Assembly (NCBI GenBank): GCA_015680685.1
Contig: MNCI01021409.1
Location: forward strand, 4,435 to 68,434
Length of the DNA stretch: 64,000 bases
Direction: 5' to 3'
From: Gnetum montanum
Lineage: Eukaryota; Streptophyta; Gnetopsida; Gnetales; Gnetaceae
Positions within the stretch are counted from its first letter, which is position 1. The number at the start of each line of letters is the position of its first letter. This document shows, one piece after another, positions 54,726-64,000 of this stretch. The notes beneath the pieces were generated by a model that was given only the letters and a program-made list of their open reading frames with translations, ran no database searches and was not told where the DNA came from. The translations under genes were made by a program, and so were the position numbers.

Positions 54726-56900
54726 ATGCGCTATCTAGGATTTGTGAATGTTATTAATATCATTGGACAAACCCAAGGTCAACATCACTCTCACATAACA
54801 TATAATTACAAAAGCATAGTGATATTTTATTTGTTTGCAAACTGTCTTCTTATTTTTGTAGGCATGAAGATGTCAAACCATTGGTCCCCCAATAATGCAA
54901 AGTGGTATATACTCATCTTGATGAGTACCTACCTAACTTCACCTTCATCCTACATTAGGATAAGTAACTACAATGGTGTGACATGGAGGGTAATGTTGTA
55001 ATGCCTCTTGATCAATCTATGCTTGTGATGCTACTCCAAAATCTTAAGTGAGGCATCCAAGATCTTCAAGAGGAATATGTTGTGCATGACTATGACTACT
55101 AAGAGTACCATCCCATTGAAAAATAATGCTAGTAAGATCGATACTAGGAGAAGCATCATGAGGTTGTGAAGGAGAAACAATTTACCAATCCCTTGTTCCT
55201 CCTAAACCAAGATGATAATGAGGGCCCTTTCTTTGAAGGCTCTTAACATGAAAATTATCCACCCTTGGTTACTGATGATGGGGGTGTGAACTTGAATCTA
55301 CATTCTACTATCAACATTTCGAGTTTAGGAAAAGATGGTAGTTAAGGCAAGAGCTTGGACAAGCATTAAGATAATAAGAAATTTGATGAACATGGCCATG
55401 ATAATCAAAGGGGTGTTGGTAGACACCATGGTTGTGGTAGTTCTCCTTTATCTTCATCCTCTTCATATGCATCCTCTTCTTCCTCTTCTTTTGGCTTTGA
55501 AAGATGTCACAAAAGAAATAACCATGATGGAGGTGCTCGATGGGACAATAATACTAACCACCAAGCCCATAATAAATGAAGGGGTAATAGAGGACATCAT
55601 TGATGACAACACAATAATGATGATGATGAGCCTTTATTGGCAACTTGAAGTATTCTTAACATTGTGGAGGTAGCTAGGATCTCAACTAGGCATGTGAAAG
55701 ATAGTTAGATCAAGCACTTAGACATGAACAATATGCCAAAATTTGAGGGGGGATATAACTTTGATCTGCAAACATATCTACAAGCTTTTTACAATGCTTG
55801 TGCCTTATAGAAAATTTAAAATGATTGGCAAAAATTGAAGCTATTCCAAAATACACTCATCAATGAGGTTGAAAGCTAATACTAATCCTTAGAGCCAAAA
55901 TTTATCTACCGATGGAGTACAATGCTTGAACTATTTAATGAAAAATATCAAATGTACTCCAGAGTGTCCAATCTAAGAAGGCAAATCCATGGCTTGAAAT
56001 AGAGAATATATGAACCCTTGGATTTCATCATGCATAGATATTATTCTCTCTTAAAATGATGCCCTAGCCATGGTTATTCTCAAAGGGAACAAGTTTGCCA
56101 CATCATAGATGGGCTCAGAGCAGAAACTAGAAGAACTCTTGTAGTTTATGCCCAAGGGAGACTACCTGAACTAAGAGCTTATCAGATATAAAAGATGATA
56201 GAGCAGGTTTCAAAAGAAGAAGGTGAGTTATGAAAAAAGAAAAGTATAGAAGAATATAATAGGGATCCTTCCATTAGGAAAATAAAGGTACAATTCTATG
56301 ATGAGAAGGAGTTACCACTTGATGAGGTGGTGAATAGGAAAACCTTGCCCATCCAAAAATCTATTTCTAATATTTCAAAAAAGGTTGATAAATTATTGGA
56401 CTCTTTGGATAAAAAATTTCAAATTTCTATGAAGATTGTGGAAGCATCCAAAGAGAAGAATAGTGATCATGACTATAGGAGATGAAAAGAAGCTAAACAT
56501 GCCTACCAAAGAGGTAAGGGAAAAGCGACTACAATAGAAGAAGTTGTGGAGATAGACTCCAATGATGATGATGGATGTGACATTTATCAATATGAACATT
56601 CTAAGGGATGTTTCCCTATGGTGTCACACTTACAAGAGTTTAGGGTGTACACATTGAATCCTCAACTAGCATAGAGATAAGCACCTAGACAATTACCTTA
56701 CCCTCAAGGCAATCCAAGGCAATTTCACCAGCAACAATAAGCTTACTACCCAAGTGGAGCTCCATCACAATCATATGAACAATATCAATAGTGACACCAA
56801 TCAAAGTCATGGGGAATGCCACCGCAAAAATAGCAATACCCTTACAAGCAACTAGATCCATATGGGTAGTATGTTTAGCAACCTATTTCTCCAAAATGCT
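54726..56900 (+). pseudogene. G5 gag
   Basis: After about 600 bases of broken N-terminal sequence, a His/Gly/Arg stretch and a Ser run (about 55430-55490) precede an acidic box (DDDEPLLAT) at about 55620, then the gag core: MPKFEGGYNFDLQTYLQAFY (about 55733-55792), LFNEKYQMYSRVSNLRRQIH, YEPLDFIMHRYYSLLK and QREQVCHIIDGLRAETRR to about 56130. A C-terminal part rich in Gln and Tyr runs to 56900. It is clearly paralogous to G4 gag. The open frame 55335-55673 is a shadow in another frame. Confidence 0.82.
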
Positions 56901-57239
56901 CTATGAGCCATGCATCATTCTAGCATCATTATTACCCTCTGCAGTACCATAAAACTCATTCACCATCTACTCAAAGAAATAACCCATATCCATATCATTC
57001 TTTGCATGTGTCCATGAAAGATGAAATTCCCCCACAACTATAGTAATGAAATGCTACAAGGGCTATAAATATACAACTAGCTTTCCAGCCAATTGGTTTA
57101 GATAATCGATCCAAGAAATGATCTTTTTTTTTGTCTAACAATGCCCCAAACCCTCACAACCTAATATGACTAGTCATCCTATATCTTTAACACGCTTATC
57201 CTCTACATTAAACATATTCAAGTGTCCTTCAAATCAAAT

Positions 57240-57880
57240 GTTGCCTTAGATCTGCATCGTGATGTTAACTCATGTTGTTCTTGATTGGATCAAGGCTAGC
57301 AACCTTCCCATGAAGAGATATAACTCAAGAAGTCCTCTTATTTACTTATAGATTGCTAGACATGAGCCATGCAAGGCTCTTCTTGATTCTAGTTCTAGTG
57401 TCAATCTCATCTCCTATGACATGTATAAGGCCTGGAACCTACCACCTCTCAAAAAGAGCAACATCCATTTGGAATTGGTAGACTAGTCAATTACTGGCCC
57501 TTTGGGGCTAGTGAAGGACATTGTAACATATTTTGTGGGTGGTCCTATCTTGTTGATATTTTGGTAATCAAGGTTAAGGACTACAAAGGTGACTTCTCCA
57601 TCATTATGGGAAGAGCTTGGTTAAGCACTATTGATGCACGAATGGGCATTAACGACCTCTCCTTGGAAATCTCCAAGGAAAATGAATTTGAATGAATAGA
57701 GAAGAAGCATGTTCCATGCATCATGTATAGCAACAACATGTGCAATTACGTGTAGAAAATCTAGTCCATTAAAAGTACATTCCTCAAAGAATGTAATTAG
57801 TATGCATATGAGACTAATATCCAAAGGTGCCTGTACATAGTAGCCACAAAATAGGAGGGCACCCAGTGGCTGATAGCTAA
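57240..57880 (+). pseudogene. G5 aspartic protease region
   Basis: Near 57370 the reading CKALLDSSSSVNLISYDMYK shows the protease active-site box with DSS in place of DSG. After a stop, GDFSIIMGRAWLSTIDARMG (57590-57648) is the typical second half. The end matches G4 42351-42530. Confidence 0.78.
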
Positions 57881-58099
57881 CTTAGATAGTAACACACTAT
57901 GCATGGAACCCTCTAAGAGCCTAACATGTGCTTATGTCGAAGGCATGAATGAACTTTAGCAAGTTCATTGCCAACTCTCTAATGATGAAGATGATGATAC
58001 TTGTTGGGGAGAGCTAGAAATCCATTATAATTTCAAGCAAGAGCCCCTAGAGTTAAAAACCCTACCAGCTAGTATGGAATATGCATCTTTAAATAATGA

Positions 58100-59530
58100 A
58101 AAGCTAGTTATAATTAATGTCAATCTTGCTCCTGAACAAAAAGGCAAGTTTTTGTAGGTGGTCAACAAATGGCCAATAGCCTTTGCTTAGTCATATCCTA
58201 AGCTGACTGGAATTGATCTATGGATATGCCATCATCATATCTACACTAACCTAGCCATGAAGCCAATAAGATAGTTGTAGAGATGGTTGAACCCAAAATT
58301 GAAGCAAATCATCAAAGAGGAAATAGAACAACTCCTCAAGGCAAGGTTCATCCATCCCATAGTTGATAGTGATTGGGTTATCCCACTCAAAATTGTGCCA
58401 AAGAAATATGGTATGTGGTGGATTTGGATCAACTTTAGGCTATTAAACATGATAATATTTAGAAATCATTTTCCATTGCCATTTGTAAACCAAGTGTTGG
58501 ACACCATTTCTGGGCATTGCTATTATAGCTTCTTAGATGGTTATAGTGGCTATAACTAAATCCAAATTGCACTAGAAGATTAGGCCAAGACAACATTCAC
58601 GAGTCCCTAGGGAAATTTTTCATATTATAAGATGTTGTTTAGTCTATGCAAAGCCCTTGCAACATTTCAATGGCTAGTCCTTAGTATTTTTCAACAACAA
58701 ATTGGTTTTAGGTAGAAGTCTTTATGTATGACTTCTCTACCTATGGGACTACATTTGAGTAAGCCTTGGATCACCTTGAGTAAGTAATGAAAAGATGTGT
58801 TGAAAAAAATCTTAGGCTCAATTGTTAGAAAACCCTTCTAATGGTCCAAGAGGGCATAGTACTAGGGCACCAAATTTCACAAGGCATTGAGGTAGACCAA
58901 AGAAAGATAAGGGTTATCCAAGGAATCACATGCCAACTAGAAATAGTTAAAGATATCTAATCACTCCTTGGACACACTGGCTACTACTAACAGTTTATAA
59001 AGGATTTCTCTAAGATTGAAAAGCTATTAGTTGAGCTTATCAAGAAATATTTTTTGTTCATCTAGACCAAGGAGCATGAACATGCATTCCAACTATTAAA
59101 AGAAGAACTCATAGAAACTCAAATTCTACGAGTACCAAACTAGTCTAGACCATTTCACATAATGATTGATACATCTAATTATGCCTTGGGAGCTGTGATT
59201 ATGCAATTAGATGATAAGAAACATCCATATGACATCCACTGCATAAGCCAAAGCATGGTGGGTGCACAATTGAATTACTTCACAACTGAGAAAGAGCTAA
59301 TGGTAGTAGTGTATTTTCTCAAAACGTTTAGGTACTATGTGCTTGGTTATAAGGTGTTTGTGCACATAGATCATAATGCGATTTTCTTCACAATGATTAA
59401 GCCAATGTTGAGCCCCTATATCATATAGTGGCTCATGAATTTGCAAGAATTTGATCTCATAATGGTATATTGAAAAGGGACTGAGAATATGGTCACTGAA
59501 CATTTGTCTCAGTTAAGATGGGATAATAAA
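58100..59530 (+). pseudogene. G5 reverse transcriptase and RNase H
   Basis: 58287-58559 reads RT: MNPKLKQIIKEEIEQLLKAR, FIHPIVDSDWVIPLKIVPKK, FRNHFPLPFVNQVLDTISGH, SFLDGYSGYN. The catalytic box reads FMYDFSTYG for FMDDFSTYG: Tyr replaces the first Asp at 58727-58729. RNase H at 59162-59428 has MIDTSNYALGAVIMQLDDKK, EKELMVVVYFLKTFRYYVLG and FVHIDHNAIFFTMIKP. Both parts are non-functional. Confidence 0.86.
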
Positions 59531-59649
59531 GAGAAGGAGAGATTGTTCTCTAATAAATTTATAGAAGAACTTCTCTTTATAGGAGTAGTAAATGGCCAAG
59601 TGCCTATAGAAAAAAATGGTACAATGACATATTCACTTACCTTCTCACT

Positions 59650-60830
59650 CAGGAGATGTGACAAGGTCTAGACCTTAGGAAGAAACAACAATTTCTTCAT
59701 TGGGCAAAGTACTTCATGGAAACAAATAGATACCTTTACAAGGTGTGCATCAATGGCCTAGTTTGTTGGTGTGTCCATGATGCAGATCAACTTTGCATTA
59801 TTTAGGATGCTCATGAAGGCCCTTGCAAAGGCCACAATGTTGGGAGATGCATGACCATAAAAATTCTGACAGCAGGATACTATTGGCCTACAATTTTCAA
59901 GCATGGCCACTACTTTATATAATCTTGTGAGTGTTGTCAACAAGATGGTGGGATGAGTTCATGAATGAAGGATCCTCAAGAATGCACTCAACCACTAGAA
60001 CCCTTTGACATATGGGGCATAAACTTGATGGGTCCCATCACATCCATGTCTAATGTAAAGGCATATATCATCCACTACTACTAAATTTGTACAAAAAAAT
60101 GTTGTAAATAGGTTTGGAATGCCATCTGCACTAATTTCTAACAATGGAACTTAATTGATAGGTATAACTTTTCAAAAACTTATGAAATGCTTGGGGGTCA
60201 AACATAAATTAATAACATCCTATCATCCCCAAGCCAATGGTAAAGTAGACGTAACTAACAAGGAGATCATGAAGATCCTAACTAGGACCATAAGCAAATA
60301 TAGGAGAGATTAGAGTACAAAAATCAACGATGCCCTTTAGGCCTATTACTCAACATGGAAACTCCCTATTGGCTACTCTCCCTACGAGCTAGTGTATGGA
60401 AAACTTCCAATGCTCCTAATTCAATCTAAGTTCCGTACACTCTTAATAGCTTGTGAACTAAATCTTAACCTAAGCCTAGCACAAAAAGAAAGATTGATCA
60501 ACCTCAATGTGCTAGATGAAAATTGATTAGTAGCCCTATCTTTGAATGAAGTGCACAAGGCATTGAACAAACAATGACATGACCTTAGAATATGGAAAGT
60601 GAAATTTCAACCAAGAGATAAGGTTCTCTACTAGAAACCCACACATGTACCCTAAAAAACAAAATCCTAAACATTGTGAGAGGGACCTTATGTAATTACC
60701 GAAACCATTCCTTTTAGGGTCATGACCATATACAAACCTAAGAGCCCAAATAAAGAGTAGTTGATCAACATCCAACAAGTAAAGCCTTTCCACAATCCAA
60801 GGCATGCTAGTATAACAAATAGCTTAATTA
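59650..60830 (+). pseudogene. G5 integrase
   Basis: The zinc finger is seen around 59800-59950 (AHEGPCKGHNVGRCMTIKIL, TAGYYWPTIFKHGHYF, CECCQQDGGMS), then the core from about 59990 (LEPFDIWGINLMGPITSMSN; catalytic Asp now Asn), FQKLMKCLGVKHKLITSYHP and NGKVDVTNKEIMKIL. The C-terminal part runs to about 60800 with SPYELVYGKLPMLLIQSK and KVKFQPRDKVL. Stops are numerous. Confidence 0.85.
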
Positions 60831-62530
60831 TGGACAACCAAACTCATTTTTTTGGATCTCCTCCTTTCACAATATTCAAAAATTCATAAACTCTATGGTT
60901 TTTCTTATTTTAAAATTTTGATGTCCCTTTCATTAAATCAACTTTTAATAAATTGGTGACCTTGGTAGTTTTTGAAATTGGGAAGGATTTCAAGATTTAT
61001 ACAAGGTGTGACTTCAAGGAAACTCAATACTCTTTATACTCTTCTACTTGCTTAGGTGCTTGAGTTTTTTCATAGACTTCTTACCATTCCATGTCATTGA
61101 ATAATAGGAAGTCAAATAACATCTACACCACATGATCACATGATCCTCTAGAGGCAATTGGTGAGTCATTTTTGGTAATGACCAGAGGCAATGTGGGACA
61201 ATCCCACTACACACATGATAGTGCCAGGGAGGCCCCACCAACCAACACCAAAAACATAGTGAAAGTGGTATGAATCATTGCTAAGATAGTGAGATTTTCC
61301 AAAATAAAGATTAAGAGCCACACCTCATGGAGGAGCTCCTGTGTGAACTAGAGGAGGATGGAAAAAAGCTATGGTTTAAGCTTTGCAATGTGTTCTTAGG
61401 AATTACAAGTATGTATTATTAGATACTGGCATAATGTGTCATGCTATATTATACTCATTTTTGATAATTTTAAATCTAACTTGTGTGATACAGGTAGGAG
61501 GGGCCCTGCAACAATAGTAGAGCTTGTAGAGGATGATGTCCCTCAACCTGAGGGACAAATGATAGACAAAGATGAGTGGAAAGCTGTCGAAGTTCTAAGT
61601 CAACTTGAAGAAGAAGGGTTGTAGTTTGAAGGGGGTGAGTTTTTGCATGGTGTGGTTCCCATTCAAAAAAAAACAAAAAAAAAGAAAAGAAATAAAACAT
61701 GATGGGAAGTTAAAGCACATTCCTTAAACAAATAAAGGAGCTACAAGCACTGGTTATGGGACTAGAAGGACATGGTACCCATGCTTAAAGGTCCCCTCTA
61801 GCTAAGCCCTCTCTCACTTCCTACTTATTTTTTTCTCTTTATGGATCAACGGTTGTTTTGGGGGTGCACTCTTATGTCTTGAGGGGGCAGATTGGTCTTG
61901 GAGTGGTGATGCGAAGTCACTGAAAGATGTTGGTTTTGGTCTGGACTAAAGATAAGTCTTCTCAAGTCATTTTAAACATAAGCTCCACAAGGGACTTCTT
62001 ATGACCTCAATTCAGAATTCCATTCCACCTTCTCCACCATCTATTTCTACTTATTGTAATTCACCTCACAATTGAAGTCCATGTTCATGATTCCATGTCT
62101 TGGTCTGACATATTTGAACTCTTAGGTAGAATCTTTCAAGTTTTGGTCCTTAACTTCCATTGATCATTAATCACCTATGGGGCCCATGGACTCCTTAGGT
62201 TGAGGTTATGCAAGGGCAAACAAGGCATGTGCCTACTATGAGAAGGACCCACTTGCATACCCCTTTCTTGGGTTCATTAAGCACCTTACCCTTAGGCATT
62301 CTTGAATCAGAATATTTTGTAGACCCATCTTCTACATCAAACCATGTGCTCCTTTACATATTTTATTCAATAAACATTTTTTATATCAAATTTCTAAATT
62401 TTTAAGTCTTTAAAGATCTTCTTCAATGATTTTATCATATTCTTTGCTTTTTTGGGATTCCATCGACCCCAAATTCATTGAAAAATTCCTTATATTTTTT
62501 GAGATATTCAAGTTTCAAATTTTTGCCTAT
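60831..62530. other. G5 post-pol spacer
   Basis: No recognised protein. 61436-61624 is an open frame of 62 codons, acidic, with no known domain. From about 61750 the sequence follows the G4 spacer (43100 onward). A TTGAGGGGGCAGATTGG purine tract lies at 61877-61893, but I see no LTR start after it. Confidence 0.55.
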
Positions 62531-62626
62531 GGGCTCCATAAACAGGGCCCCATTGATGGAGAAAACTCATATACAAGGCCCTATATATGGGGCCCCATCC
62601 ACATAAGGGGAAAATAGTATATATAT
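62531..62626 (+). promoter_or_regulatory. G5 internal promoter-like region
   Basis: GGGCTCCATAAACAGGGCCC, CCATTGATGG, ACAAGGCCCTAT (62573-62584) and the palindrome GGGGCCCC (62589-62596) precede TATATATAT at 62618-62626. The 12-bp word ACAAGGCCCTAT also occurs in the U3 of this element at 48108-48119. Downstream GGGAGTTTTCAAATTTTT corresponds to G4 44079 (GGGAGTTTTTCAATTTTT), so the two internal regions are homologous overall while their motif clusters differ. Confidence 0.55.
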
Positions 62627-62882
62627 GCATGACCCCACTTTGAAATTTTTACATTTTATTACAAACTCCAAGGGAGTTTTCAAATTTTTAAAGCCTAGAA
62701 CAGTCCAAAGCCCATAACTTCCTAACCATTTATCCAAATCACTCTGTTCTTCGATCCTATAGCTACTAAAGGTAATCTCTTCATTGTGGGGGCCACAAAT
62801 GTGCCATTTTTGATAGAAAATTTTTTGTCATTTTTTGAACTCCCACAAGAAATCAAACATTAAACAATAAATTACAATAGTT
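62627..62882. other. G5 leader after the internal promoter, cut by the LINE
   Basis: Equivalent to the stretch between the internal TATA and ORF-X in G4. No ORF-X sequence is reached before the GC-rich element begins. Confidence 0.5.
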
Positions 62883-63963
62883 AAACATTTCCAACAAGCT
62901 TTAGTAAGCGACAGCAACGACGGCCACGACAGCAATGACGGCATCGACGGCAACGACGACAACGACGGCCACTATGGCAACGACGGCAGCGATGGCCACG
63001 GCAGCAACGACGGCCACGACAGCAACGACGGCAGCGATGGCCACGGCAGCAACAACGGCCACGACAGCAACGACGGCAGCGACGGCAACGACGGCAGCGA
63101 CGACTGCAACGACGGCCACGACGGCTGCTACGGTCGCTACAGTCGCCGCGGAGGCCACTATGGCTGCCGCTACGGATGCGACTATGGCGGTTGTAGGCAC
63201 GACAGCGTCTACGGCGGCAGCAACCATGGCCGCGACTCAGGCGGCCGCGACGGTGACCTCGTCGATGGCTGACACCGTGACCCCCACGGTTACGGCTGCA
63301 GAGCTTCTTGGGACGGCTGCAATCGCGGCCGCGGCAACCCCGGCGACCACCGCACCGCGAGGGGCCATCGAGGCTCACTCCCGTTCCAACCACACCTTGC
63401 GCCTTCGCATCCGTAACCCCCCTACCAATGGCGTGCGTACCATGGAACGGAGCCTCATCGATCGTTTCATCTACCGGGGGAGCCGCCCCCGGCTTGACCT
63501 GATACTGCGTTGGGTCAAGTAGCAGTGGAAACTGGAGGGAGTTACCGTCCGGAGCCTCTCGGAGGATCTGCTCCTCTTCGTCCTCCCCTCCCTGCAGGCC
63601 CGCGACTCCGTCCGTCTCGACGAACCTTGGTTCTATGGGGCCCGGGGTCTCGCATTGACCCCCTGGCACCCCGGTGCCCACAGAGAACCCGATTTGTTCA
63701 CCCGCGCCCCTGTTTGGATCCGGGTGGCTGGTATCCCGTGGGAGTTATGGTGCCTTGAGTTTCTATGGGAGGTGGCGGGACATTTCGGCGAGTTCATCGC
63801 CTTCGATAGGGTCACGCGGTCGCTGGACAGGTTGGGATATGCCCGCTTCTGTGTCTGGCGAAACCTGGCCGCGACTGACCTCGTCCGGGAGGTCATCTTG
63901 GAACTTCCGAGGGGTGAGGAATCCCTCCAAGTTACTTATGAAAACCTAGACGGTGGGGACTAG
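62883..63963 (+). pseudogene. GC-rich LINE ORF1 with DUF4283 domain
   Basis: One plus-strand frame runs from about 62935 to the stop at 63961-63963, broken only by TAG at 63520-63522. The first part is a low-complexity Ala/Thr tract encoded by degenerate 9- to 21-bp CGACGGC-type repeats (about 62913-63240). The second part is a DUF4283-type domain: LRWVK, stop, KLEGVTVRSLSEDLLLFVLP, ARDSVRLDEPWFYGARGLAL, TRAPVWIRVAGIPWELWCLE, RLGYARFCVWRNLAATDLV. DUF4283 proteins are typical ORF1 or ORF1-like products of plant LINEs. The zinc knuckle that should follow is cut off by the stop. Sequence to 64000 continues GC-rich. Base composition is quite unlike the rest of the window, so this is probably a recent insertion. 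Confidence 0.75.
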
Positions 63964-64000
63964 TCCATGCACAGCCTGACCCCCCGCACGGACCAGCTGG

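Larger units (their letters stand above)
48069..62880 (+). mobile_element. Ty3/gypsy element G5, Athila/Tat-like, hosting an EPRV
   Basis: The 5' LTR starts TGATGAGTGTC at 48069 directly inside the G4 3' LTR. It is split by the pararetrovirus (48301-53990) and ends at 54690. Then follow primer site, gag, protease, RT, RNase H, integrase (to about 60830), post-pol spacer and internal promoter-like region (62531-62626). Sequence is cut at about 62880 by a GC-rich LINE ORF1. No 3' LTR is visible, so the element either continues beyond the LINE outside the window or is truncated. Confidence 0.82.

Noticed and set aside
55335-55673. 112-codon Met/Ile/Val-rich open frame
   Set aside because: It overlaps the G5 gag basic and Ser-rich region in another frame. 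The gag frame shows homology to G4 and G3; this one does not.
61877-61893. Polypurine tract marking the G5 3' LTR
   Set aside because: No TGATGAGT-type LTR start or LTR homology follows, and the G4 comparison places this within the post-pol spacer.
62881-63681. 266-codon minus-strand open frame rich in Arg, Cys and Gly
   Set aside because: It is the antisense shadow of the GC-rich Ala/Thr repeat and DUF4283 frame. Its composition follows from the CGACGGC repeats.

Overview
This window is repeat-dense nuclear DNA from a large plant genome, most likely a flowering plant. I see no intact host gene. The evidence for a plant is Ty1/copia and Ty3/gypsy elements with plant-type primer-binding sites, LINE remnants with a DUF4283-type ORF1, an LRR receptor-kinase relic, and an endogenous caulimovirid. 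The caulimovirid has a florendovirus-like layout, a type known mainly from angiosperms. The species cannot be read from the sequence. Most of the window is AT-rich and full of stops and frameshifts. The last 1.1 kb is a sharp GC-rich exception.

Left part (1-7.9 kb): a copia element runs in from the left edge with integrase, RT, RNase H and 3' LTR. It abuts an LRR-kinase fragment, then a compound repeat with 159-bp tandem units, then a second copia remnant (RNase H plus LTR).

Middle (7.9-34.3 kb): two directly repeated segments, 7890-16148 and 25085-34271, form an old segmental duplication. Each carries a minus-strand chromovirus-like gypsy element (G1, G2) followed by the 3' half of a minus-strand Athila/Tat-like gypsy element (G3 and its copy). 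Between the copies lie the rest of G3 with its 5' LTR, an AT-rich LINE ORF1 relic, three tRNA-like SINE-type fragments and an LRR receptor-kinase pseudogene.

Right part (34.3-64 kb): a LINE RT relic and LTR scraps lead into a nested stack. G4 is a plus-strand Athila/Tat-like element that has lost pol but keeps a long 3' ORF ('ORF-X'). A reverse-oriented solo LTR of its own family sits inside its 5' LTR. Its 3' LTR is cut by a second element, G5. The 5' LTR of G5 is in turn split by a roughly 5.7-kb endogenous pararetrovirus with movement protein, protease, RT, RNase H, a downstream ORF2, a TATA promoter and a poly(A) signal. G5 continues through gag, protease, RT, RNase H and integrase, and is cut at about 62.88 kb by a GC-rich LINE ORF1.

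The most interesting signal is in G4 and G5. Each carries a cluster of palindromic motifs upstream of a TATA-like box twice: once in the LTR U3 and once inside the element after pol, ahead of ORF-X in G4. The motif type differs between elements (GATATC in G4, GGCCC/CCATTGATGG in G5) but matches within each element. This suggests a matched pair of promoters and possibly a cognate binding factor.
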